64,000 nt of DNA from the NCBI GenBank assembly GCA_963576785.1, contig OY756143.1:1240001-1304000 (forward strand), in the 5' to 3' direction. Shown in pieces: positions 22,658-33,959 of the stretch; position 1 is the stretch's first letter; every line of letters starts with the position of its first letter. This stretch comes from Chlorophyllum brunneum (lineage: Eukaryota > Basidiomycota > Agaricomycetes > Agaricales > Agaricaceae). The notes under the pieces were generated by a model. The model was not told the DNA's origin and ran no database searches. It saw only the letters and a list, made by a program, of their open reading frames with translations. The translations under genes were made by a program, and so were the position numbers.

Positions 22658-23827
22658 ATGCTCGCCATTGCGAGAGCTGCTGGGCCGCGCAGAGCCACGC
22701 CTCTCTTTGCCTCCTTCTTCTTCCACAACACCCAGTGGCTCGACAGGAATCTCCTCAATGTCCCAAGCAGCCCTCTCCCCTTGTCGGCCTACAAAAATGC
22801 CGACGCTCTAGCCCCCCGTCGCCTCGTCAGGGTCTACCTCGAGCTCTCCAAGTCTCGCCTCACCGTCCTCAACGTCCTCGTCGCAATGTCCGGTGTCGCT
22901 CTCTCTCCTCTTCCCACTACAGTTCCCATTCTGCTCTCTACAGCAGTCGGCACAGCGCTCTGCTCTGCCTCGGCCAATTCACTCAACCAGCTCCAAGAAG
23001 TCCCGTTCGATGCCCAGATGGCTAGAACTCGCAATCGTCCTCTCTGCCGCAGAGCCATTTCTTCCACCCATGCCGCCGGATTCGCTCTAGCCACAGGCAT
23101 AGCCGGCCCAGCGTTGCTCTGGGCGATGGTCAACCCCACCACGGCCATTCTCGGCGCGGGGAACGTCGCGCTCTATGCAGGTGCCTATACATGGATGAAG
23201 CGCCGCTCCATTTCGAATACCTGGCTTGGTGCTGTCGTCGGGGCCGTCCCACCCCTCATGGGTTGGACGGCCTGCGGAGGCAAGCTCTGGCCCAGCGTAG
23301 ATTATCCCCCTCATTTCTTCCTCCCCGATTTCCTTTCCTCTGGCCTGCCACCCCTGGACATTTCCATGATCGACAATCCACTCGGACCCCTCGCGTTTTT
23401 CATGCTGCTTTTCAGCTGGCAGTTCCCTCACTTCAATTCACTTTCTTACGTGGTCCGCGGCTCGTATGCACAAGCTGGATATCGTATGCTATCTATCCTA
23501 GACCCTGCTAAAAATGCCCTCGTATCGCTCCGACATGCCGCTCTCCTCATCCCAATTTGCTCCGCCCTCGTACCCCTCTCCGGTCTCACCACGTGGGCTT
23601 TTGCCCTCACCTCACTCCCTGCCAATCTCATCTGCCTCAGGGCTGCATGGAAATGGTGGCGACATGGTGGCGAAAAACGGGCAAGGACTGTCTTCCAACA
23701 CAGTTTATGGTACCTCCCCCTCGTGATGGGTCTCATGATGTTCCACAAGCAAGGCATGGATTGGTCGAAGTGGCTCGGTCTATCAGATAAGGAGGACGAG
23801 GAAGAAGCGAAAGTAGCTGAAGCTTAA
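22658..23827 (+). CDS. COX10: Protoheme IX farnesyltransferase (heme O synthase)
   Basis: Cox10 adds a farnesyl group to protoheme in the mitochondrial inner membrane, making heme O for cytochrome c oxidase. This is a single intronless frame of 389 codons from ATG 22658. A mitochondrial-type N-terminus (MLAIARAAGPRRATPLFA) precedes VYLELSKSRLTVLNVLVAMS. The prenyltransferase signature is NSLNQLQEVPFDAQMARTRN followed by RPL. Later blocks include TWMKRRSISNTWLGAVVGAV, PPLMGW and FSWQFPHFNSLSYVVRG. Several hydrophobic spans fit the multi-pass UbiA fold. The absence of introns is unusual among its neighbours. Its stop lies only 54 bp from the convergent ZNF830 stop. Confidence 0.95.
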   Translation: MLAIARAAGPRRATPLFASFFFHNTQWLDRNLLNVPSSPLPLSAYKNADALAPRRLVRVYLELSKSRLTVLNVLVAMSGVALSPLPTTVPILLSTAVGTALCSASANSLNQLQEVPFDAQMARTRNRPLCRRAISSTHAAGFALATGIAGPALLWAMVNPTTAILGAGNVALYAGAYTWMKRRSISNTWLGAVVGAVPPLMGWTACGGKLWPSVDYPPHFFLPDFLSSGLPPLDISMIDNPLGPLAFFMLLFSWQFPHFNSLSYVVRGSYAQAGYRMLSILDPAKNALVSLRHAALLIPICSALVPLSGLTTWAFALTSLPANLICLRAAWKWWRHGGEKRARTVFQHSLWYLPLVMGLMMFHKQGMDWSKWLGLSDKEDEEEAKVAEA

Positions 23828-23881
23828 TGTCTAGACATGTATCATATATCACTATCCTCGAGTAGCTTAATTAGAGATGGC

Positions 23882-24715
23882 TTACCATGTTGGTTTTTTG
23901 GCTACCTTGGCAGCTTCCCTCTGTTTTTTGAATGCCTCTAACCTATTCTTCATCATCTGCACCTTCATGTCTGCTTCTTCCTGTGCCCGCTCCTCCTCTA
24001 GAAAACGATCCATGATGAGTTCCTTCTCTTCGATGTCCTTCTGCTGTCGCTTCTGCTCTTCCGTGAGGTCCAGTTTTTCTTCTACAGGTGCCTCCGCATC
24101 CCCTGGACGCGGGGGAAAGCCTTTAGGTACTTCCAGTGCGAGCTCAGGCTCAGCAACTACAGTAGCCCGTTCATACGTCTCACGAAAATCTGGCGCCTGG
24201 AGGAGTTCCCTCTGGAACTGCTCGTACTCCAAGTCTATAGCAGACGGTGGTTGGGTGGGTGCAGCTGGTTCTTGCATTTCCCCTTCGCCTTCATCGTCTG
24301 ATTGGTTCGCAAAGACAGGTGCGCGTGAGGGATCCGAAAAGAAGCCGACGGGAAAACCAGCTTTGGTATCCAGCTTTTGTTTCTTCGAGGCCGAGGTCGA
24401 ATCCGAGTCTTCATCATCCTCACCAGCCGCTTTGCGTTTGTGGCTCGATGCTTGACTCTTTCGTTTTTCTTCTTCCTCTGCTTCTGCCTCTTCTTTCGCT
24501 CGTGCCTCTTCTCGTAGTCGCTCCTCTTCTTTGACTCTGGCAACGTTTGTTCTGTGGGCTTTACTACCAAGATGACCTTCCCATGCAGAAGCAAATTTGA
24601 CAAGAGTTCCGCAGATGATGCATCTGAGTTGGCCAGAGGCATTATAGGAAGCGAGCGGGTGAGAGATGCGAGCTTCCTGGCGCTTAGCACGTAGGAGGGC
24701 GCGTGCGTCGGCCAT
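23882..24715 (-). CDS. Zinc-finger coiled-coil protein, ZNF830 (CCDC16) homologue
   Basis: Family members are nuclear and linked to pre-mRNA processing and genome maintenance. It is an intronless frame; ATG 24715 was chosen because MADARALLRAKRQEARISHP is the conserved start, and an upstream in-frame extension is not conserved. A single C2H2 finger is RCIICGTLVKFASAWEGHLG, then SKAHR. Long Glu/Lys/Ala-rich coiled coil and acidic disorder follow. The middle has AGFPVGFFSDPSRAP, then AIDLEYEQFQRELL. The C-terminal coiled coil (EEQKRQQKDIEEKELIMDRF) ends KNRLEAFKKQREAAKVAKKP plus TW. The motif order matches ZNF830. Its start codon is 57 bp from the stop of NPT1, same strand. Confidence 0.88.
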   Translation of the reverse strand: MADARALLRAKRQEARISHPLASYNASGQLRCIICGTLVKFASAWEGHLGSKAHRTNVARVKEEERLREEARAKEEAEAEEEEKRKSQASSHKRKAAGEDDEDSDSTSASKKQKLDTKAGFPVGFFSDPSRAPVFANQSDDEGEGEMQEPAAPTQPPSAIDLEYEQFQRELLQAPDFRETYERATVVAEPELALEVPKGFPPRPGDAEAPVEEKLDLTEEQKRQQKDIEEKELIMDRFLEEERAQEEADMKVQMMKNRLEAFKKQREAAKVAKKPTW

Positions 24716-24772
24716 GGTTTGGACAAAATCCCAAACCACAGGGCGATCAGTCTACTCTACATCATGTGACTA

Positions 24773-26491
24773 CTACAGGTGGAATACTTGCTTTACATGC
24801 GCCACGACGTCTTCGTTTCCGGTATTCTGCAGCAGATATGTGGATGCCGAGACTCTGGAACAGGGGTACAACTTACTTTGGTCAAGTCGTCACTGATCTT
24901 GACGCAGGGTAGTCCATTCACAGAACCAAGCTTGATCACAATATTGAGCGGCTTGCTCGTCTCTGTCAACCCGCTGGACACTGTCCGAAAATCGTTGCTG
25001 AAAAATGTGCCAATTCCAAAGGACACTGGAATGCGTCAGAAAATAGTTCAGATGGATCGAAATAGCACACCTTTCTCAAATCCCAATCCGCGAGTTTGGT
25101 GCTGGATCTCGATAGCTTTCTCCACATTCAGACCGTCGGAATAGATCATGAGTTTTTCGCGATAATTGATGCCCAGTTTCTCATACAGCTTCTTGACGCG
25201 GGGTGCAAAAATAAGTGGGTCACCGGAGTCTTGCCGGAGACCGGTCCATCTCCTGGCGCGTTCTGGGCTCTGCTCAAGTTCCTAGGACCAGTGTGTGTGA
25301 GGGCTTGAGATTACTCATACCAGCAGCAACTCACTTGGAAAAACGCCTCTGTAGAAAAGGTATCCGTGAGCGCGGTGAGGACTGTGGGTGCATTCGGATA
25401 TGCTTCTTCCCAGAGTTGGAGCGCGGTGTCGTTGGCATGCTCATATCCCCTCAGGGCACCAATCTGCCCAGCCAGTTTAGTCATCTTGACCAGGGGTTGG
25501 GAGAGGAGGAGCATACAGCCATAAACCATTCACTACCAAAAGCACATTAAACATCATATCAGGTGAGAATGAGAGTGGCGCGTACTGTGCGATGGTACCT
25601 ATTGGGGCCAGGTTATACTTGTTGGCTAGGTGGACCTACGGATCTGTTGAGCACGTGAAATCGAGTTTATCGTTATGATTCACATTACTCGTCCCACTCA
25701 AGCGGCCATGGGTACTGGTGGTTTCTTTGGAGGCACGAACGAGACCCTGGACAACGAGGTCTTGGGTATGGAATGACCTTCTCCGCCGCGTACCGAACTC
25801 GCTTATCCAACAACCGGCCTCGAGTAGGGCTCTGCCCTTGCCAAAGGCGAGCTCTGGTATGCATCACTTTGATCAGATAACAGAAACTTTCGAAATTATC
25901 AAGTGGCACCTTCTTGGCCTTCATAATTCCAGTCAGTGTCATCGATTTGGAAGTAGGTTTCGCTGAGGGTGGCCATGAGAGGAACTTCCCAGAGGATGGT
26001 TTCGGTCCAAGGACCTGAAATGTCAATCTCGACTTGGCCTGAGAGTCCGTCATCAGAGCTGGGCACAAAGGTTATAGAGACTTGTTCTGGTTTGAAGCGG
26101 AACAATGAGAGATAGTCTAGGTAGTCCTTTTTGAAAAAGGGACAGGTAGATTGGAGCCAAGCTCGTTCTGCCTCAGTTAGAGCGAGGTTGGTAAAGACTT
26201 GTGAGGTGGGCCATGAGCGTCAGTATGTGATTCGGGCATAAATGTGCTGACGTGATACAGATGCGCGAAATTTCTCGACGCATCGACGAGAGAAAGTAGT
26301 ACTTTTGGTGCGATTCGCAAAATGATGGGTGGCGTGGACATCTGGAAACTGTTGGAGCACCGCTTGTTGCATTGTCAGCTGAGAGTGAGGATCAGGTATA
26401 TGTGGCTAGTAAGAGGCCCTGAGTATACTTTGTACAGGTCTGTGTCGAGGATTGACCTCGGGAGAGCAGGGTTTTCGAGAACGGCAGCCAT
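24773..26491 (-). CDS. NPT1: Nicotinate phosphoribosyltransferase
   Basis: The enzyme converts nicotinate and PRPP to nicotinate mononucleotide, the entry step of the Preiss-Handler NAD salvage route. The start at 26491 gives [20 protein letters not shown], then [20 protein letters not shown] and [20 protein letters not shown]. Later exons carry [98 protein letters not shown] and [14 protein letters not shown]. The last spliced exon ends [17 protein letters not shown]. The GTRRR and GTSNVHLA blocks and the substrate-site His in TIAHEW are present. About nine introns are needed. It is divergent from RRP41 across 74 bp. An in-frame upstream extension at 26557 is judged 5' UTR. Confidence 0.93.
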
Positions 26492-26565
26492 TGGGGGTGA
26501 TAAGATGAGAAGAGTAAGTAAGATGCTATAAATAGCGCTCGACAGGTTTGACATCAACCCACATC
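26492..26565. promoter_or_regulatory. Shared divergent promoter region, NPT1 / RRP41
   Basis: Only 74 bp separate opposing start codons, the tightest pair in the window. TGCTATAAATAGCGCTC contains a TATA-like box (TATAAATA) reading towards RRP41. Confidence 0.6.
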
Positions 26566-27441
26566 ATGGTAGGCGTTACTTTTGTCTTTTTGGTGCGTTT
26601 CTCAGCGTTCATCGCAAAGGGCTCGCGCGTAGAAATACTGAATGATGGAGGGTACCGTTCGGATGGCAGGCGGCAGTTGGAGCTGCGAGATATCACGATC
26701 AACCTAGCGCAACAGGCCCAAGCGGACGGTTCTGCCATCATCACCCATGGACTGACACAGGTACTTGTTTCGGTGTTTGGGCCTCGAGAAGCGAAGATGC
26801 GCTCTCAGACGATACACGACCGCGCCAACATCAACGTGGAAGTGAATGTGGCGGCGTTTAGCACTGGCGAGCGGCGAAAGCGGTCGCGCGGAGATAAGTA
26901 AGTTTTGGGGCTTGATTTGGATGAGTTTGCTGAGCAAAGCGGCAGGCGGATACTCGAGATCGCGTCGACAATCAAGTCTACGTTTGAGCCAGTTGTTCAG
27001 ACGTCATTATATCCTCGGTCGCAAATTGACGTGTACGTGACGGTACTACAACAAGACGGTGGACTATTACAAACATGTATTAACGGAACGACATTGGCAC
27101 TGGTGAATGGGGGTATCCCGATGCTGGATTTTGTGTGTGCGGTTACGGGAGGAGTGCACTCGACATCGGCCCTGCTTGATCTTACGACTTTGGAGGAAAA
27201 CGATGTGCCGCACGTAACGGTGGCGGTGATGCCAAAGACGGGGAAGATAGCATTGGTGACAATGGAAACACGTTTACACGTGGATCGGTTTGAAGAAATT
27301 TTTAGACTGGCGGGAGAGGCGGGGAAGGTGCTGCACAAGGAGATGAAGAATGCAGTGATGAGGCGGACGACTACGCTAGTGAATGCAATGGGGAGCCAGA
27401 GGAGTGGAGTAGACAGGGATGGAGACGAGCAAATGAATTGA
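26566..27441 (+). CDS. RRP41: Exosome core subunit RRP41 (SKI6, EXOSC4)
   Basis: Rrp41 is an RNase PH-fold ring subunit of the RNA exosome, acting in nucleus and cytoplasm in 3'-5' RNA processing. Homology requires M plus SRVEILNDGGYRSDGRRQLE, so exon 1 is just ATG (26566-26568). A 51-nt intron (GTAGGC to CAAAG) then leads to exon 2. Exon 2 carries LRDITINLAQQAQADGSAII, VFGPREAKMRSQTIHDRANI and ERRKRSRGD. A second intron, GTAAGT to GCAAAG, joins RGDNGRRILEIASTIKSTFE. The final exon continues QTSLYPRSQIDVYVTVLQQD, CINGTTLALVNGGIPMLDFV and GKIALVTMETRLHVDRFEEI. Length is about 260 residues. An in-frame reading through intron 1 has no stop (see findings). Confidence 0.93.
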
Positions 27442-27488
27442 CTATAGCTTTTTTTTTTTTTTTCATTTACGCGACAGGTGAGTAAGGA

Positions 27489-28237
<749 letters not shown>

Positions 28238-28350
28238 GCTGCTCGCCTGCCACATCGCACCCACAACCGACCCTAGTCACGTGCCATGTTTTCCGGAAAC
28301 GCCCACGCGACTAGAAAAAGGCTCGCCAGTCGCCTCCTTCTCCATCCCTC
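28238..28350. promoter_or_regulatory. Shared divergent promoter region, TRM8 / CIT1
   Basis: 113 bp between opposing start codons. It contains TAGTCACGTGCC, an E-box-like CACGTG palindrome, and pyrimidine-rich sequence before the citrate synthase ATG. A bHLH regulator is possible but inferred from the motif alone. Confidence 0.5.
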
Positions 28351-30156
28351 ATGTCTCTGTCCCGCGCCGTCCTCAACCACGTACGTTCCCTGCCCTCCCC
28401 TTCGCCCCCTCTCTTCCGACCTATCCCCCAGTCCCGTTCTTCGGCCCTTCGCGTCGCTGGCCTTCGCTTCTCTTCGACAGCCCGCCCTGTCACTCTCAAG
28501 GAGCGTCTCGCGGAGCTCATCCCCGCAGAGATTGACAATGTCCGTCGTTTCCTTCCTTCCGCCTCGTCCACCTCCTCACTTTCTTCCTAGGTCAAGGCAA
28601 CCCGCGCCGAGCATGGAAAAAAAGCTTTCGGTCCCGTTCTCGTCGACCAGCTCTATGGGTACCCTTCTTTCCCTTTTTTTGATTTACCTCGGCCCTGACG
28701 TCAGTGTCACTCAGCGGCATGCGTGGTCTTCCTGCCCTGATTTGGGACGGTTCCGTTTTGGATGCCGGTGCGTCATCTGACCGTCTATTTTTTGCCAGTT
28801 CTCATACCCTGCAGAGGAGGGTATCCGTTTCCGTGGTAAAACCATTCCCGATATCCAAAAGGCCCTTCCCAAGGCTCCTCATGGCCAAGAGCCTCTCCCC
28901 GAAGGCCTCTTTTGGCTCCTCGTTACCGGTGAAGTCCCCACTCAGGAACAGGTCAACGAACTCTCCAGGGACTGGGCTGCTCGCGCCGCCATTCCCGAAT
29001 TCGTCGAGGAAATCCTCGACCGATGCCCTTCCACCCTCCATCCTATGAGCCAGTTCAGCTTGGCTGTCACTGCCGTGAGTCTTTCCTCATTCTTGTTCCT
29101 ATAGTATGAATCCATTCACATCTACAAGCTCAACCACAATTCCGCCTTTGCCAAGGCTTACCAAGAAGGTATTTCCAAGAAGGAATACTGGGGTCCTACA
29201 TTTGAGGATGCAATGGACCTCATCGCCAAGCTCCCCAACATTGCCGGTCGAATCTACCGCAATGTTTATGGTGGTGGCAAACTTCCTGCCGTTGACCCAA
29301 CCAAGGATTACTCTTGGAATCTCGCCAATCTTCTTGGCTTTGGCGAGAAACCGGCTTTCGTCGAGCTCCTCCGGCTCTACATCACCATCCACAGGTTCGT
29401 TTTGTTCACTGTCCCTCTATCATTCTAAGTAATCCCTGCCAACAGTGACCACGAGGGTGGAAACGTCTCTGCTCACACTGGCAAACTTGCTGGCTCCGCC
29501 CTCTCTGATCCTTTCCTTGCTTATGCCGCCGCTCTCAACGGTCTTGCTGGGCCCCTTCATGGTCTTGCCAACCAGGAGGTTCTCATCTGGCTCCGCAAGA
29601 TGCAATCCAAGATTGGGGAGGAACCAACAGATGAGGCTGTCAAGGAGTATATCTGGTCTACACTCAAAGCTGGCCAGGTCGTTCCTGGCTATGGCCACGC
29701 CGTCCTTAGAAAGACCGATCCTCGTTATACTGCCCAGCGCGAGTTTGCCCTCAAGCACCTTCCTGAGGATAAGATGTTCAAGCTCGTCGGTCAGATCTAC
29801 AATCTTGTTCCTGATATTCTGCTCGAGGTATGTCTCCCTTTGTGTGCGTTATGGGATGTATAATAATTCCTCATAAGGCTGGCAAGGCTAAGAACCCTTG
29901 GCCCAACGTAGATGCTCACTCTGGCGCTCTTCTTACTCACTATGGTCTCACGCAGATGCAGTATTACACTGTACTCTTTGGTGTTTCCCGTGCGTTCGGT
30001 GTTGCTGCCCAGCTCATTTGGGATCGTGCTCTCGGTGCTCGTATGTATCTTTTACCCCCAATCATTTGCTGCTTACTAACCGTACATCCAGCCCTCGAGC
30101 GACCCAAATCTTACTCGACAGCCGCCATCCAAAAGATCTTCAAGGACAAGTCATGA
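28351..30156 (+). CDS. CIT1: Mitochondrial citrate synthase
   Basis: The enzyme condenses oxaloacetate and acetyl-CoA in the first step of the TCA cycle. The start at 28351 gives [20 protein letters not shown], an Arg/Ser-rich presequence reaching [20 protein letters not shown]. Later exons carry [56 protein letters not shown] sequence, [44 protein letters not shown] (active-site His), [17 protein letters not shown] (second His and Asp) and [20 protein letters not shown]. It ends [10 protein letters not shown]. At least seven introns occur; the first donor is the weak GTCCGT after PAEIDN. It is the last host gene before the repeat region. Confidence 0.95.
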
Positions 30157-31134
30157 ATTTGTATTTGATGTGACCTCAATAGATGCCTATACTCATGTTA
30201 TTATGTCATTACGGGAACTTAATGAATATCTTATTTGTCTTTTCTGTATTCTTTGTGATGGATCGAGGCTGAAGGACTGATGATTGCACTAGGAAAGCAT
30301 GTAGTATTTTCTCCGACTGCTTTTGACCCTGTTTGGTTGCCATAATCCAGAATGTTGGTGAGTTGGCATCATCACATACTGTTCAATGAGACAGTACCAT
30401 CATGACCCAGTGTTGTAACCCAGATCTGTAGCTCAATAATGGCTTTATCAATCTATTTGCTCTTTTCCAAAAAGCTGTAGAGAATATTCACTTATATCTA
30501 GTTTGTAAAGACCTGGTATTCTTGAAGGCTCTTGTTGGTCAAATATCTTAAGGAAACCAGTGTTGCAAATATTGTGACACCTTGACATGTACAACTTTGA
30601 GACTCCAGTCTTGTGAACCAATACAATCATCCAAATAAGGAAGGACTTGAATGATTGGGGGCCTTCTAGTATCCTCAAACATCATGTTGAATGTACATAT
30701 TTATGCATACTTATCTGTTGACTGCACAGGCATTAGTCCTTGGTTAATGGAAGTCACTACCAAGGACAGAGGATAATGAAATTAACATTGTAAACAAATT
30801 AACAAGATCATGTGATAGTCACAAGATATCATTGAACCAATATCATCCAACATACCTTCTGAAATATCAAGGTATTGCAAGGGTAGAGGAAAAGACAGAA
30901 AGAAAAAAAGGAGATCATTGAAGAGGCAGAGGGATGATGCCAAGGTTATCATGATGCTGGGGAACCAGTTCATCCTGACTGTTATATTCAAATCTAGAAC
31001 TTACATTAGGGGAGATGATAGATTCCCTGAAGAGATACTGCTTATGCCACCACCACATTCTAATGGCATTGTCTTCTTCTATACTCTCATCAGAGGGGGA
31101 AAGGATGGGGGAAGGGACAAAACCCATAATCTGT
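30157..31134. other. Transition zone: 3' flank of citrate synthase into AT-rich repeat DNA
   Basis: The first 150 bp look like normal 3' flank. From about 30.32 kb to 31.17 kb I see no CpG dinucleotide, and AT content rises. Near the right end, a plus-strand frame at about 30995-31060 reads TYIRGDDRFPEEILLMPPP. A related reading recurs at 34.85 kb, so this is probably a decayed repeat ORF. The last bases (TGTTA) belong to the LTR-like arm interrupted by the mariner element. Confidence 0.5.
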
Positions 31135-31136
31135 TA

Positions 31137-31341
31137 CAGTAAGGGACAAAATACTTTCAATAATTTCCACTTTCGGACAAATCTTTAAATACCTCCTGAA
31201 CTACTGAAGTGACTCACCCCATATTTTAATTGTAGATAGCCCTACATCTACCCTATTATTTATAAATATCATAATATAGCATGAATTTCCTGAGATGCTA
31301 TGAATTAATGAATATTATGCATTGGAAAGGTTTTGTCCCTC
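31137..31341. repeat. Left terminal inverted repeat of the mariner element
   Basis: It aligns along its whole length with the reverse complement of 32507-32712 at roughly 85-90% by eye. It opens with AGGGACAAAAT and closes with TTTTGTCCCT, so the same word occurs inverted at both ends of the arm. Confidence 0.85.
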
Positions 31342-31499
31342 ACAGCCTCTAGGCACATAACTTTATTGATTGCCTCCAAATAAATTCAAATAAAATCAGG
31401 TAACTATGGTAGATAATGTATGCTTACTTTATATGCAAAAATTAACCCACTACAGCATCATTCCCTGTCATGAAATCTCTTTCTCCTTTCCAGATTGAA

Positions 31500-32480
31500 T
31501 ATATTCTCTTTCTTTTGGATCAAGGGCATTCTACTTCTAAAATTGCTTCAACTACTCCCCATTCACTCAGTACTATCTCTGGAATTTGTTCTTAGTACAG
31601 GCCAACACTTTCCAAGCCTATTGGTGGTTGACCATACCAACTTTCCTTCTTCAATACCAAATATGCTATATATCTTATTACTTCCAGCAAGTTTGAAAAT
31701 ACCTCCCAAGCTACAAAATCACTCCAGACAGCCTTGGGTACACCTCTGACATCCAAAACTTTGACAAGCACTCAGAAGGGCAGGATTAATAGTTGCAGTA
31801 AAGAGATCTTGGCCTAATCTCTCTAGAGTATAAAGGCAAAAAAGGTTGAAGTTTGTAAAAAAACACAAAGACTGGACTGTAGATGATTGGAAGAGGGTAG
31901 TTTGGTCAGATGAGACCAAAACTAATTGTATGGGGTCAGATGGCAGGAAATAGGTGTAGAAAAGAGCAGGAGAGAGGCTCACTAACAGGCTAGTAAAAGG
32001 AACTATCAAGTTTGGAGAAGGTTCTGCCATGATATGGGAGTGTATGCTATGGCAAGGGCCAGGCTGTTTGTACCATATTGAAGGTATAATGAATGCTGAA
32101 GATTATGTCCAGATTCTGGATAATAAACTTTACAAAAGCCTCAAAAAATACAGGAAGAAGTAGGAAGTTATCTTTTAACATAATAATGACTCTAAACACA
32201 AGAGCAAGAGAGCCCAAAACTAGCTTGAAAACAGTGGTTTAGAAGTCATGGTATGGTCTCCACAATCTTCAGATCTTAACCCTATTGAACAGCTTTGGAC
32301 TCATGCCAAAAGGAAGCTGGAGCAGTATGAAACTACCTTTAAGTATACATAAATTGAAGACAAGGGTGGATATAGAATGGGGGAAAATTCCAGTATCAGT
32401 ATGTCAGAATTTGATAGAAAGTATGCCTAGAAGGGTTCAGGCTGTGTTGAAAGCCAGGGGGGCATATACCAAGTACTAGA
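31500..32480 (+). pseudogene. Decayed Tc1-family transposase
   Basis: An N-terminal helix-turn-helix trace is visible (LDQGHSTSKIASTTPHSLST). The DDE catalytic part is recognisable across frames and stops. It includes WKRVVWSDETKTN (first Asp), FGEGSAMIWECM, HNNDSKHKSKRAQ (second Asp region) and WSPQSSDLNPIEQLWTHAKR (third acidic region, normally Glu or Asp nearby). At least six in-frame stops or frameshifts make it non-functional. The motif spacing matches Tc1-type rather than pogo-type enzymes, by eye. Confidence 0.85.
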
Positions 32481-32506
32481 GAGTTGATTTTGTGATATTT
32501 GACACT

Positions 32507-32712
32507 AAGGGACAAAACTCTTGTACTTATGATATTCATTAATTCATAGCACCTCAGGAAATTTATGTTACATTATGATATTTATAAATAACATAGGGTA
32601 GATGCAGGGCTATCTACAATTAAAATATGGGGTGAGTTGCTTTAGTAGTTCAGGAAATATTTAAAGATTTGTCTGGAAGTGGAAATTATTGAAATAATTT
32701 TGTCTCTTATTG
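32507..32712. repeat. Right terminal inverted repeat of the mariner element
   Basis: It is the reverse complement of the left arm with scattered C/T and A/G differences. The outer end reads ATTTTGTCTCTTATTG and is followed by TA. Confidence 0.85.
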
Positions 32713-32714
32713 TA

Positions 32715-32830
32715 AAAGTAGAATACAGTAGGACTAGTGAACAGTCCTAAAGAGCAAGAAACAAGTCTATTAAGCTACCAGATAACTCTGGAGACTATGA
32801 ACTAATGTTAGAGACTAGAGAAACTATCAC
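32715..32830. repeat. Inverted-repeat arm A (LTR-like terminus)
   Basis: AAGTAGAATACAGTAGGACT begins a stretch that matches the reverse complement of 36590-36708 with few differences (AGAGCAAGAAACAAGTCTAT is identical in both). With the mariner removed, TGTTA at 31132-31136 joins AAAGTAG and restores the outer end. Confidence 0.8.
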
Positions 32831-32939
32831 TTCTTGACTTGTTACTACTACCATCACTTTTCCACTTTCTTTTCCTTGTTACACCATTTGTTTCTCAGGC
32901 TCTCTCCTATAGGACCATGTCTTTTCTAATAGAGATGAC

Positions 32940-33125
32940 AAGTATCTTATCTGGCCTTATCACCGACTATCTAATCTTATCTGCTCTTTATCTAGCCTTA
33001 GATTAGATAGTAGTCACATAGTCTTGTATGCATAGACTATCCTCTGTACATATATAAAGAGTACTCCAGCTTCTCCAAATATAATCAACTTTTCTTCTGT
33101 GTTAGTGTCAGTGTTGAATAGCATA
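32940..33125 (+). repeat. LTR-like segment with TATA box, related to the solo LTR at 49363
   Basis: TATCTTATCTGG, GCCTTAGATTAGATAG, CATAGACTATCC, TGTACATATATAAAGAG and GTGTTAGTGTCAGTGTTGA appear in the same order in the solo LTR at 49363-49668. It is a diverged copy of the same LTR family; boundaries are approximate. Confidence 0.6.
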
Positions 33126-33959
33126 GTACTACATAGTTGCAGACAGACAATCTAACTTACTAATAAAAGAGGCTAGTAGACTGGTAAAAGTATTAGTAGA
33201 GTTGCTGTGAAAGCCAAGTAGAGCAAGGATAGAAATTGAGTAGATTGTCTAAAAAATAAAGAGAATATATACTGCTTTATATACTAATGTTTGGGATGTA
33301 AAACTCTAAAACCTACAAGTAATAACTACATATATTGAGTTAGTGATGACTATAGAGTCTCTTGAAACACTGTGATTGTGTTATAGTGACCCTAGCCTGA
33401 TTCTAAGCTGGGATGGTACATATTGACAGACAAACCCATAAATGGCAGTTTCAACTGGTTTATATACTACAACCAGTATCTACTTTATGTGAGTAATAAG
33501 AAGAATTTGTATTCTAATTATAGTGAAGAAGTTCTTAATAGAACTCAGTCAAAACTCTAATTAGACTTTTTTAGGTACTAAGACTCAACTTGGGAAAAAC
33601 TAAAAAAACTTCTTTTACTATTTAAAGAATAGAAAAACTTCTATCTAAAGTTAGAATAAAAGTTTTGGAAATAACATGGAACAAAGTTTTAATACTATCA
33701 TTAAACATAGATTGTAAGAAGATAGAAAAGAAACTAAAGAAAAGTAAGAGATAAAAGAAAACCATAATTTGGGACAAATGTAAGATATATATAATATTAT
33801 CTCTTTTGTAGATTAGATATCCTCATCTATCTAATCAATATGTTCTTCACCTGTAATATTGTACATGGCTATATTGTTGTGGTCAAGTTCATTATTAGGT
33901 TAAAAATTGCTGTCATCAGAAGTTGGAAGATCAGCTAGGTTGAATTGCTAAAGAGGATT

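Larger units (their letters stand above)
31137..32712 (+). mobile_element. Tc1/mariner-type DNA transposon, complete but inactive
   Basis: The element is 1576 bp long, begins CAGTAAGGGACAAAAT and ends in the imperfect inverse ATTTTGTCTCTTATTG, flanked by TA at 31135-31136 and 32713-32714. The terminal repeats are about 205 bp. The interior holds a transposase remnant on the plus strand with many stops. TA target duplication, TIRs and the transposase motifs agree with Tc1/mariner. The interior is nearly free of CpG, as is its surroundings. Confidence 0.9.

Noticed and set aside
26375..26557. In-frame N-terminal extension of NPT1 starting at 26557
   Set aside because: The conserved start is [12 protein letters not shown]. 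The extension would run to within a few bases of the RRP41 start region, so it is more likely 5' UTR, although a signal-like alternative start cannot be fully excluded.
32918..33010. TATCT/TATCTTATC-rich words considered as a CRISPR-like or satellite array
   Set aside because: Spacing and units are irregular, and the same words occur in order within an LTR, so they are LTR promoter sequence.
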